Origin: Spirochaetaceae bacterium
Lineage (GTDB): Bacteria > Spirochaetota > Spirochaetia > Treponematales > Breznakiellaceae
Assembly (NCBI GenBank): GCA_031257075.1
Contig: JAIRPM010000178.1
Location: 1-10,731, forward strand
Direction of reading: 5' to 3'
DNA length: 10,731 nt
In this document: positions 1 through 6,434 of the stretch, one piece after another
Position numbering within the stretch: the stretch's first letter is position 1
Layout: every line of letters begins with the position of its first letter
Translations under genes and position numbers: made by a program
The notes under the pieces: generated by a model
The model's database searches: none
What the model was told of the DNA's origin: nothing
Seen by the model: the letters and a program-made list of their open reading frames with translations, nothing else

Positions 1-305
1 GGCCTGCCGTCTACGGGCTGCCCCAAGCCGTTGAAGACACGCCCCAAAAGCCCCTCGCCGACCCGCAATTCCATGGGGCGTTCCAGAAATTCCACGCCGG
101 AAGTCTCCGCGCCAAGCCCCGTCGTGCTGCCAAAAACCTGTATCGCGGCAAAATCCTGCCCCAGGTCGATGACGCGCCCAAGCCGCCTGCCCCCGTCCCG
201 CCCGTAAACGGCGGCGACTTCGTTGAAACCGACATTCCGGCTGCGCCGCGTTATCACGACCGGTCCCTCAATCTTTGCTAAATGCTTAAACGTAACTCCA
301 CGCAT
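1..305 (-). CDS. atpB: V-type ATP synthase subunit B, N-terminal part (truncated by window edge)
   Basis: This is the N-terminal ~101 residues of the non-catalytic B subunit of a V/A-type rotary ATPase, which couples ATP to H+ or Na+ movement across the inner membrane. The reverse complement from 305 reads MRGVTFKHLAKIEGPVV, then a beta-barrel region with QVFGSTTGLG, then ERPMELRVGEGLLGRVFNGLGQPVDG near the edge. The RG start, the QVF-G-T-GL motif and the LGRVFNGLG-P-DG motif are typical of V-type B subunits; the nucleotide-binding domain lies outside the window. An in-frame ATG also exists at 329; 305 is preferred because family members start with MRG or MR-like residues. No clear Shine-Dalgarno is seen before either start. 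No atpA coding sequence lies upstream, where treponeme operons I know carry it; a divergent gene begins at 444 instead. The family call is firm, the start less so. Confidence 0.88.
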   Translation of the reverse strand, partial: MRGVTFKHLAKIEGPVVITRRSRNVGFNEVAAVYGRDGGRRLGRVIDLGQDFAAIQVFGSTTGLGAETSGVEFLERPMELRVGEGLLGRVFNGLGQPVDGR

Positions 306-443
306 CGGGCTGCTGGTATGGTAGCCCATCCGCCGCTGTTAGGCAAGCCGCGGCTGATTGGGTGCGGAGCGGCCGTTCTGGGGTACGGCGGGCTGCCTTG
401 TTAAGATTTAGCGGTATTCATCCGATAATCCAAACAGAATACT

Positions 444-2900
444 ATGCAAAGTCAGACAGCAATAAAACATTTTAGCATAAAGAACATACTGTTAGGGGCT
501 TTCTTTTTTTTCGCGTTATTTCCTGTTCATGCGAAAGGGCGCGCGGACGGTTCCCGCTGGAATACGCCGGCTCTTGATGTAACAACCATAGATCAGCGGA
601 CGCGCCTTATCCGTTTTGACTGGTCAAAAGTAGATTATCCTGATGATTACCGGTACGGGCTTTACCGGCTGGACAGGTCAACGCGCACCAATGTATTCCT
701 GAAAGAAATAGTAAAAACAGACGCGCAGTTTGCGGATACAGGGTTAAAGCCGCCTTTGTATAACTATTTTTATGTTATTGAAAATGTGCCAAAAGACGAA
801 ATGCTGCAAGAACGCAAAGACATTCGCGCTCCGAGCGACCGTGAAATAGCGCAGCAGACCATAAGCGCGTATTATATTGACACGCGCAATCCGCAGTATT
901 GGATAGATGAAGATACGCCCTCAGCCGCTGAACGCGCCATGGAAGACAATATCCCCCGCCCCCCCCCGGGCAGGCGTACAGCGCAGACGCAGTCGCCCAA
1001 CGAAGGCATTTATATCGGACTGATATCGTTTTCAGGAAAGATACGCGAAATAACCAAAGACCCGGTACTCATCCCGCTTGACCCGGCCGGCCGGCAGGAA
1101 TTGATGGATAAATTAAATGTCGCATATACCCAGTCGCATGACTTCGGCAGTGCCCCCTATTACGCGATTCACCGCGCTCTTGCCAATTTGTCAGAATTGC
1201 AGAGGAACGGCGGCCTTCCCCGCAATATAGACCGCGTCAGCATGATAACTTTTACTGACGGCCTTGATACCAGTTCTACCGATTCGAGTTTTACGCCGCT
1301 GGAAGGCAAAGATTTCCGCCCGGGTTCCGGCAACAGGCCGGAGGATTACAAAGATTTCATTGTAAATGAATTAAAACACCGTACGATAGGCGGTGTCCGC
1401 ATTGATGCGTACACCATCGGCGTGGAAGGGAATAACAAGAAAAACAATTGGACATTCAGCCAACTGCTCCGTGAAATGTCTACCGATGATATGCATTATG
1501 CAAGCCTTGGCGATATAGGGCAGTTGCAGGGAAATCTATCAACGCTTGCCGATGTATTAAATATTTATACATCTATTGTTAATTTTACTTTTACAACGCC
1601 TGCGTATCCTGTGGGAACAACCGTGCGGTTTACCTTTGACAAAGGGATAAAAGACCCCAATAAAGCCAAATACTGGGTTGAAGGCGATGTAGACTGGGTA
1701 AACGGGAAATACGTTCTCACCAATCTGTGTTCAAATGGAATTCATTTGGGAAGTACTGAAAACGTACTCGGATTGCGTACAGAACGCGGCATTGAATACA
1801 CCATCCGCTTGAACGATGATTTCTATGTCGAAAATCTCCAGCAATGGCAATTGCCGCCCGATGTACAAAATCTTACCGCAAACTGGGTTTTGATACATGA
1901 CTTTAAGACTGAAAAATCACTCGATGTAGTGCGCGGCAGAAAATCATCTATTATTTATCTGGTTCTTGACTGCAACCCGGCGCTCAAAGCCGAGGAAATT
2001 AACAGCATACGCGGCGCCGTACAACTATTTATTGATAAATTGTACGCCAGCGCCGGCAGCGGCATTAAACTGAAACCGCTCGGCGGTGTCCCTTCAAAAG
2101 AATTCGCGGCAAGCGAAGCTCCCACACCGGCGCCCCCCCCGTCCCCGCGCCGCCCTTCACCGCTTGCCAACGCCGCTGCGCAAAGCCCGCAAAACAGCGC
2201 GGAAACAGAAGAGGTTTATGCGCCGCTCCCGGTTCCGCCTGAACCGAAAAAAAGTGAACCGCCCCCGCCCCCCGCGGCTCCTGAATTGCGGTACCCGTTG
2301 GTTGAAAATAACATCCAAATACTGAACGGCTGGGACGCGAACGAAAAAGAAGCCGGCGGTTCCGTTTCGGCAAACAGCGTTCAGGGCGGCGGTTTTGCCG
2401 GCGGCACCTCTATAGAGTTTGGAATCAGCGGCAAACCCGCCTCCATTCCGGCGGCGAAACCCGTACACGAACTCCCTGTTCCCGCTGAAAAACCGCATGT
2501 TACGGTTACGCTCAAACCTGCCGAAAACGCCGCTGGCCCCCAGAGTACGGTGAATGTGTACGTCCCGCCGCCGCAGGCAAAAGACGGCGAATACTACCCG
2601 GGCGGTGCCGGCGGTTTCCCGCGCGGCCCTCTTAAAGCGCCGCGGTATACCGCCCCGGAAAAGGGCTACTGGGTGCAACTTGGTTCATATATTGAACTTG
2701 CCCGCGCCCAACGTGCCGCCGCGCCTATTTTGGCTAATGGTGTTAGCAACTTGGAAATTTTTGCCAAGGAAATAAACGGGTCTATGTATTACCGCATCAA
2801 AATGGGGCCGTACCTTTCCCGCGCCGAAGCGGATGGTGCGTTAATCCGTCTGGGACGCCTTTCATTGCCCATAACCGAAGGTTTCATTGTCCGCGATTAG
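444..2900 (+). CDS. Secreted VWA-like, proline-rich, SPOR-domain protein
   Basis: Predicted exported protein of 818 residues that probably binds septal or denuded peptidoglycan. Residues 1-30 form a signal peptide with a Phe-rich core, likely cut after PVHA. Residues ~35-120 (RLIRFDWSKVDYPDDYRYGLYR region) look like a fibronectin-type beta domain. Residues ~187-385 resemble a von Willebrand A fold: a buried strand (YIGLISFSG), a helix (APYYAIHRALANL), then ITFTDGLDTSS. The first MIDAS motif (DxSxS) is not recognisable, so metal binding is doubtful. Residues ~560-720 are a Pro/Ala/Gly-rich low-complexity linker. Residues ~741-818 are a SPOR domain (GYWVQLGSY ... SMYYRIKMGPY ... EGFIVRD). The start ATG has only a weak ribosome site; GATAAT at 424-429 could be a -10 box. 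The gene holds a C9 tract (959-967) and a C8 tract (2133-2140). The SPOR call is firm, the VWA-like call moderate, the precise role unknown. Confidence 0.85.
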   Translation: MQSQTAIKHFSIKNILLGAFFFFALFPVHAKGRADGSRWNTPALDVTTIDQRTRLIRFDWSKVDYPDDYRYGLYRLDRSTRTNVFLKEIVKTDAQFADTGLKPPLYNYFYVIENVPKDEMLQERKDIRAPSDREIAQQTISAYYIDTRNPQYWIDEDTPSAAERAMEDNIPRPPPGRRTAQTQSPNEGIYIGLISFSGKIREITKDPVLIPLDPAGRQELMDKLNVAYTQSHDFGSAPYYAIHRALANLSELQRNGGLPRNIDRVSMITFTDGLDTSSTDSSFTPLEGKDFRPGSGNRPEDYKDFIVNELKHRTIGGVRIDAYTIGVEGNNKKNNWTFSQLLREMSTDDMHYASLGDIGQLQGNLSTLADVLNIYTSIVNFTFTTPAYPVGTTVRFTFDKGIKDPNKAKYWVEGDVDWVNGKYVLTNLCSNGIHLGSTENVLGLRTERGIEYTIRLNDDFYVENLQQWQLPPDVQNLTANWVLIHDFKTEKSLDVVRGRKSSIIYLVLDCNPALKAEEINSIRGAVQLFIDKLYASAGSGIKLKPLGGVPSKEFAASEAPTPAPPPSPRRPSPLANAAAQSPQNSAETEEVYAPLPVPPEPKKSEPPPPPAAPELRYPLVENNIQILNGWDANEKEAGGSVSANSVQGGGFAGGTSIEFGISGKPASIPAAKPVHELPVPAEKPHVTVTLKPAENAAGPQSTVNVYVPPPQAKDGEYYPGGAGGFPRGPLKAPRYTAPEKGYWVQLGSYIELARAQRAAAPILANGVSNLEIFAKEINGSMYYRIKMGPYLSRAEADGALIRLGRLSLPITEGFIVRD

Positions 2901-2926
2901 CGGCGCTATAAGCGGGGCAAGCCTTT

Positions 2927-2941
2927 TGCTATACTGAAAGT
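2927..2941 (+). promoter_or_regulatory. Extended -10 promoter of coaE, probably leaderless
   Basis: TGCTATACT lies at 2927-2935, after a TTTT tract: a TGn motif followed by TATACT. Counting seven bases from the end of the hexamer puts the transcription start at about 2942, the A of the coaE ATG. No -35 box resembling TTGACA and no Shine-Dalgarno are visible in the 41-base gap after the preceding gene. Placement is inference from consensus; it was not measured. Confidence 0.5.
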
Positions 2942-3565
2942 ATGATTATAGCCGGTTTAACCGGGCCGTACTGCGCCGGGAAAAACTATCTGGCGGCGCT
3001 TTTGGAAAACAGAGGCATTCCTGTGCTGGATGTTGATGTGCTGGGGCATCAGGCCCTGCAAACCCGTATAGAAGAAATAAGCGCCGTCTTCGGGACAGCC
3101 TTTGTAACAGGCGGCGGAACGCAAAAACAAATAGACCGCCACGCTCTGGGACGTATAGTTTTTGGCAATACTGCCGCCCTTGAACGCTTAGAGTCCATAG
3201 TTCATCCTGAAGTTGACCGGCTTATCGCGCAATGGCTGGCATCCCCCTCCCCAGACGCTGCCCGCATTATAAACGCGGCGTTGCTGCACAAAACAGCGGC
3301 GGCCGGCCAACTCTGCTATGTTATTGTTGTAACGGCGCCGTTTTGGCTCCGATTGCTGCGGGCAAAAAAACGCGACCATTTGACATTCCGCGAAATCTTC
3401 CAGCGCTTTGCCGCGCAGAAAAATTTTCTCCGCCGTTTTATACCGCCTAATGCCGCTGTCGTCCGCATAAAAAACAACGGTTGGGGGCTTTTCCCCGCGC
3501 TTGAACACCGCCATCTGGAAAAGAGCCTTGAACGCGCGCTGAAGGTGATGGGCATTTCGGGTTAG
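2942..3565 (+). CDS. coaE: Dephospho-CoA kinase
   Basis: Cytoplasmic enzyme that phosphorylates the 3'-OH of dephospho-CoA with ATP, the last step of coenzyme A synthesis. The 207-residue length is usual for the family. The P-loop at residues 8-15 reads GPYCAGKN; the Ser/Thr that normally follows the lysine is Asn. Family features follow: DVDVLGHQAL (residues ~30-39, the DxDxxxH substrate region), RIVFGNTAALERLESIVHPEV (residues ~70-90), the lid region with a Lys/Arg-rich stretch LRAKKRDHLTF, and a C-terminal RIKNNG turn in place of the common IxNxG motif. It sits 41 bases after the SPOR gene, with its own likely leaderless promoter. The fold call is confident; the P-loop Asn matches my recollection of treponemal CoaE proteins, so I read it as lineage variation, not inactivation. 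Confidence 0.88.
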   Translation: MIIAGLTGPYCAGKNYLAALLENRGIPVLDVDVLGHQALQTRIEEISAVFGTAFVTGGGTQKQIDRHALGRIVFGNTAALERLESIVHPEVDRLIAQWLASPSPDAARIINAALLHKTAAAGQLCYVIVVTAPFWLRLLRAKKRDHLTFREIFQRFAAQKNFLRRFIPPNAAVVRIKNNGWGLFPALEHRHLEKSLERALKVMGISG

Positions 3566-3615
3566 GCTCCGAAAAACAGAACAGCGCCCCGCGCCTCCTT
3601 TCTAGGGCAACACGG

Positions 3616-3637
3616 TTTTTTATGGTACACTCGTGAA
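3616..3637 (+). promoter_or_regulatory. Extended -10 promoter of icd
   Basis: A T6 tract (3616-3621) is followed by TGGTACACT at 3623-3631, a TGn extended -10 with hexamer TACACT. The predicted transcription start is 3638-3639, at the ATG at 3639, so the message may be leaderless. The same GGTTTTTT plus GTACACT arrangement precedes the EF-G-like gene at the right end of the window. There is no convincing -35 box. Confidence 0.5.
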
Positions 3638-3638
3638 T

Positions 3639-4841
3639 ATGAGTATAATTTCAATGAAAACGCCTCTTGCGGAATTGGACGGGGACGAAATGACCCGTGT
3701 GCTATGGGCGGATATAAAGGCGGAACTCATTGCGCCTTTTGTAGAATTAAAAACGGAATACTATGATTTGGGGCTTGCCAGCCGTGCCGCGACAGACGAT
3801 GCCGTTACCGCGCAGGCTGCGGAAGCTATCCGGCGGTTGGGCGTAGGGGTTAAGTGCGCGACAATAACGCCCAATGCGGCGCGTCAAAAAGAATATCATC
3901 TAAAAAAACTCTACCCCAGTCCGAATGCGTCAATACGCGCCGCGCTTGACGGCACAGTATTCCGGGCGCCTATTACAAGCCCCGCGCTGCGTGGCAGCGT
4001 TTCCCGCTGGGAAAAACCTATTGTCATAGGCCGTCATGCGTACGGCGATGTTTACAAAGCGGCCGAAATGCGCGCGGAAGCGGGCGCAAAAATTGAACTG
4101 TGCCGGACAGCCGCGGATGGCAGCGAAACAAGAATACCTGTGGCTGTTATGAAGGAAGCGGGTATAATTCAGGCTGTACATAATTTTGATGAATCAATAC
4201 GGAATTTTGCGCGTTCTTGTTTTCGTTATGCGCTTGATAGCAAATTGCCGGTACTCTTTGCCGCAAAAGATACTATTTCAAAAATATATGACGGGCGTTT
4301 CCGGGAACTCTTTATGGAAGTGTACGAAAATGAATTTAAAATACTTTGCGAAAAAGCGGGTGTATCTTATTCATATACACTAATAGATGATGCGGTTGCG
4401 CGTGTTATGCAGAGCGAAGGCGGTTTTTTATGGGCATGCAAAAATTATGACGGTGATGTTATGAGCGATATGATAGCGAGCGCGTCCGGCAGCCTTGCTA
4501 TGATGACAAGCGTCCTTGTATCACCGGACGGCGTATTTGAATTTGAAGCGGCGCACGGCACCGTGCAGCGCCACTATTACCGTTATCTCAAAGGCGAACG
4601 GTGCGGCACAAATCCGACGGCGCTTATTTTCGCATGGACAGGGGCGCTCGCAAAACGTGGCGAATTGGATGGGCTGCCCGCCCTGAGCGCCTTTGCAAAA
4701 CGCCTTGAATCGGCGGTGCTGGCCGTTATTGAAAGCGGGCTTATAACAGGCGACCTTGAACGCGCCGCCAGCCCGCGGGTAAAACGAATACTTACCAGCG
4801 GCGAATTCATCACGGAAATACAGGCGCGGCTGCGTGTTTAA
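3639..4841 (+). CDS. icd: NADP-dependent isocitrate dehydrogenase, eukaryotic-type
   Basis: Converts isocitrate to 2-oxoglutarate and CO2 with reduction of NADP+, mainly to feed glutamate synthesis if the TCA cycle is incomplete. The 400-residue protein follows the homodimeric subfamily that includes human IDH1. Numbering from 3639, S94 (SPN), R100, R109, R132 and Y139 fall at the same positions as the substrate residues of human IDH1 (SPNASIR, TVFRAPI, IGRHAYGDVY). Later motifs are HNFDESIRNFA, AAKDTISKIYDGRF (catalytic Lys), LIDDAVARVMQSEGGFLWA, NYDGDVMSD (metal Asp residues), MMTSVLVSPDG and AAHGTVQRHYYR, whose Arg-His pair indicates NADP. A GTG at 3633 and an ATG at 3654 are alternative starts; 3639 is chosen because it coincides with the predicted transcription start. 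No ribosome site precedes any of them. It is convergent with the MFS gene. Confidence 0.95.
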   Translation: MSIISMKTPLAELDGDEMTRVLWADIKAELIAPFVELKTEYYDLGLASRAATDDAVTAQAAEAIRRLGVGVKCATITPNAARQKEYHLKKLYPSPNASIRAALDGTVFRAPITSPALRGSVSRWEKPIVIGRHAYGDVYKAAEMRAEAGAKIELCRTAADGSETRIPVAVMKEAGIIQAVHNFDESIRNFARSCFRYALDSKLPVLFAAKDTISKIYDGRFRELFMEVYENEFKILCEKAGVSYSYTLIDDAVARVMQSEGGFLWACKNYDGDVMSDMIASASGSLAMMTSVLVSPDGVFEFEAAHGTVQRHYYRYLKGERCGTNPTALIFAWTGALAKRGELDGLPALSAFAKRLESAVLAVIESGLITGDLERAASPRVKRILTSGEFITEIQARLRV

Positions 4842-4863
4842 GTAACGCCTGTCCGCAAGGCAG

Positions 4864-4912
4864 CCGGCTTCATGCGTTAATTCGCGGGAAGCCGGGTTCT
4901 GCCCGCTTCCCG
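4864..4912 (+). terminator. Overlapping hairpins at the convergent icd / MFS junction
   Basis: Two mutually exclusive stems are present: CCGGCTTC (4864-4871) with GAAGCCGG (4888-4895), and CGGGAAGC (4885-4892) with GCTTCCCG (4905-4912). The second extends inward as CGGG/CCCG around a TTCTG loop. They span the last codons of the MFS gene and lie just after icd. No T-tract follows on either strand, so a classical intrinsic terminator is not shown; they may only end or protect transcripts. Confidence 0.35.
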
Positions 4913-6112
4913 TATCGTGCGGCTTAACACAAGCGGCCAAAAAAGGAGCGCCGTTACAATGCCGGTGCCGATAAGCAGGGTGTCGATAGAAACAATGTCG
5001 GCAAGCGGGCCGAAGACAAGCATGCCGGCGGGCATTGCAAGGCTGGAAACCATCGAAAGCACGCTGAAAACGCGGCCCATATACGCATTTTCGACATTGG
5101 TTTGAATCATCACCGCGGCCGGCGTGTTAAACAGCGGCACCGTAATTCCCATAAAAGCCATTATCGCGTTATACAGCCAGAAATTGCCGGTAATTCCAAG
5201 CGCGATTGCTTCTATTCCAAATAGAAGATTTGCCACCGCAAGCGAGAATGCCCTGTTTTTAAATCCGCCCCAGAAACTAATAAGAACGCCGCCTGCGGTC
5301 ATGCCGCCGGCAAAACAAACTTCCATTATGGTAAGCCGCCAAACCTCCGCGCCGAATTTCCGCGCTATTTGCAGCGGCGTTAAAAACATTGTCGGCGAAC
5401 CGGCAATAAAAAAAACGGTGTTTATCAAAATTAACCGCAGAACAAGGCCGTGCGAGGCGATGTATTTCCAGCCTTCTTTCAAATCATAAAAATAATGCTG
5501 CCTTTCATCTGGAACATGGGGCAGGGTTGCGCTTTTTACTAAAAAAAGGACAACACTAATACCGGCCGCCGCCGTAATCACATCAATATAAAAAATAAAT
5601 TGAATAGGCGCTATGGTGAGAAGCAGACCGCTTAAGAGCGGGCATACCACCATCGTCATAGATTGCAGGCTGGAATTGATGCCGTTGACGCGGGTTAAGT
5701 GTTCCTGCGGTACAATCTGCGGGATAAAGGCATTTACCGCCGGTGTCTGCACACCCTGTCCCAGCGACCGGACAGCAGCCGCTATCAGCAGGATCCAAAT
5801 GCTGTCATAGCCAAAACTATAAAGAACCGCCACGATAAGAGTCGCCAGCGCGATAGACGCATCCGCTATGTTTATTAAATACTTGCGGTTAAAGCGGTCT
5901 GCCCAGACGCCGGCAAATGGTGATATAAAAAACATAGGCAAAAATCCGGCAATAATAAATATGGTCATTATTGAACCGGATTGTGTTTTAAGCGTTACAT
6001 GCCATGCAAGCGCGTATTGTACAAGCATAGAACCAAAAAGTGATACCGTCTGCCCGCTCATAAAGAGCGCCGTGTTTTTTTTCCAATGGGTGAATATATC
6101 CGTGTTGTTCAT
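4877..6112 (-). CDS. MFS drug-efflux-type exporter (DHA3 / MFS_3 group)
   Basis: Inner-membrane exporter of 411 residues, the usual size for a 12-helix major facilitator. The N-terminus (FTHWKKNTALFMSGQTVSLF) matches the short cytoplasmic lead and helix 1 of macrolide-efflux-like (MefA-type) proteins. The loop 2-3 motif A appears as GVWADRFNRK at residues 68-77. A central hydrophilic loop (DERQHYFYDLKEGWKY, residues ~200-220) separates the two six-helix halves, and the C-terminal half has FWGGFKNR as a degenerate second motif A. The substrate cannot be told from sequence. The gene points away from trpA across a repeat-rich region and towards icd; its last codons lie in strong inverted repeats. 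No ribosome site sits at normal distance before the ATG; AAAAGGA lies about 20 bases upstream, ahead of a tiny ATG-AAA-TGA frame. This gene type is often acquired, but base composition does not obviously differ from its neighbours. Confidence 0.88.
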   Translation of the reverse strand: MNNTDIFTHWKKNTALFMSGQTVSLFGSMLVQYALAWHVTLKTQSGSIMTIFIIAGFLPMFFISPFAGVWADRFNRKYLINIADASIALATLIVAVLYSFGYDSIWILLIAAAVRSLGQGVQTPAVNAFIPQIVPQEHLTRVNGINSSLQSMTMVVCPLLSGLLLTIAPIQFIFYIDVITAAAGISVVLFLVKSATLPHVPDERQHYFYDLKEGWKYIASHGLVLRLILINTVFFIAGSPTMFLTPLQIARKFGAEVWRLTIMEVCFAGGMTAGGVLISFWGGFKNRAFSLAVANLLFGIEAIALGITGNFWLYNAIMAFMGITVPLFNTPAAVMIQTNVENAYMGRVFSVLSMVSSLAMPAGMLVFGPLADIVSIDTLLIGTGIVTALLFWPLVLSRTIREAGRTRLPAN

Positions 6113-6168
6113 ACGTAATCATTTCATAAACAAATCCTTTTCGCAACCGTCTTTATAAATTCCTCTTA

Positions 6169-6205
6169 GGCCATGCTGATTAGCATCGAGTTTATCAGTA
6201 TGGCC
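6169..6205. repeat. 12-bp stem-loop, probable diverged relative of the MITE end
   Basis: GGCCATGCTGAT (6169-6180) pairs with ATCAGTATGGCC (6194-6205), with one G-T wobble and a 13-base loop holding ATCGAG. The string CTGATTA-ATCGAG-TTTATCAG is nearly that of the first MITE hairpin at 6251-6286, so this is likely an older or partial copy. It lies in the 5' leader of the divergent MFS gene. Confidence 0.6.
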
Positions 6206-6250
6206 GCCCGAAGGCTTGTATGTTTTTTGTATATACATCATTCTAAGGAA

Positions 6251-6286
6251 GCACTGATTAAACCTAATCGAGGATTTAATCAGTGC
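6251..6286. repeat. MITE stem-loop I
   Basis: GCACTGATTAAA (6251-6262) and TTTAATCAGTGC (6275-6286) form a perfect 12-bp stem with a 12-base loop, in which CCT and AGG can add three more pairs. The left arm overlaps the element's terminal repeat, so that repeat can pair locally or with the far end of the element. Confidence 0.75.
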
Positions 6287-6291
6287 TACAT

Positions 6292-6345
6292 TCCCTTTAT
6301 TTGCGCAATGTCGGCTGCGTGCGGCCGCATGAGCAAATAAAGGGA
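6292..6345. repeat. MITE stem-loop II, two-tier hairpin
   Basis: TCCCTTTATTTGC (6292-6304) and GCAAATAAAGGGA (6333-6345) form a perfect 13-bp stem. Inside it, ATG/CAT (6308-6310, 6328-6330) and CGGCTG/CGGCCG (6312-6317, 6322-6327) form an inner stem with a CGTG loop. The inner part is the segment shared with the 9005-9064 copy. Confidence 0.75.
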
Positions 6346-6346
6346 G

Positions 6347-6410
6347 CAACGCTGATGCGGCAAGCCCCAAAAATTAAAGGCTTGCCGAAGTATCGAGTTA
6401 ATCAGTGTTG
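6347..6410. repeat. MITE stem-loop III, nested hairpin
   Basis: CAACGCTGAT (6347-6356) pairs with ATCAGTGTTG (6401-6410), with one wobble, and encloses a perfect 9-bp stem CGGCAAGCC/GGCTTGCCG (6358-6366, 6379-6387) with an A-rich 12-base loop. No T-run follows, so it is not a standard terminator. Confidence 0.7.
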
Positions 6411-6434
6411 TCCTAACCGTTAAGAGGAATTGCT

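Larger units (their letters stand above)
6247..6412. mobile_element. MITE-like non-autonomous element, 166 bp, IS5-type ends
   Basis: Ends GGAAGCACTGATTAA (6247-6261) and TTAATCAGTGTTGTC (6398-6412) are inverted repeats matching at 12 of 15 positions. CTAA directly repeats on both flanks (6243-6246 and 6413-6416), fitting the YTAR target duplication of the IS5 group. There is no room for a transposase, so mobilisation in trans would be needed. Inside are three stem-loops in series (6251-6286, 6292-6345, 6347-6410). A shorter related sequence occurs at 9005-9064. The element fills most of the 322-base region between the MFS and trpA starts and probably lies in the trpA leader or promoter. What is seen: ends, flanks and folds. 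What is inferred: mobility and IS5 kinship. Confidence 0.65.
6158..6431. repeat. Widely spaced perfect 11-bp inverted repeat bracketing the MITE region
   Basis: AATTCCTCTTA at 6158-6168 is the exact reverse complement of TAAGAGGAATT at 6421-6431. The right arm includes the AGAGGA ribosome site of trpA. The pair encloses the whole hairpin region between the MFS and trpA genes. It may be the ends of an older element or paired copies of a ribosome-site-like sequence; which is unclear. Confidence 0.5.

Noticed and set aside
11..235. 74-codon minus-strand frame
   Set aside because: It is the wrong frame of the atpB start, whose own frame gives a clear V-type B subunit sequence.
2157..2678. 173-codon minus-strand frame
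   Set aside because: Lies opposite the Pro-rich linker of the SPOR protein; low-complexity GC-rich DNA gives long open frames by chance.
6119..6370. 83-codon minus-strand frame ending just before the MFS gene
   Set aside because: It runs through the MITE stem-loops, has no clear ribosome site and no recognisable family; it is in frame with the MFS gene but separated by TGA.
6243..6434. trp attenuator or T-box in the trpA leader
   Set aside because: The only short frame in the hairpin (MSACGRMSK) has no tryptophan codons, no T-box sequence was seen, and no hairpin is followed by a T-run. The structure fits a mobile repeat better.
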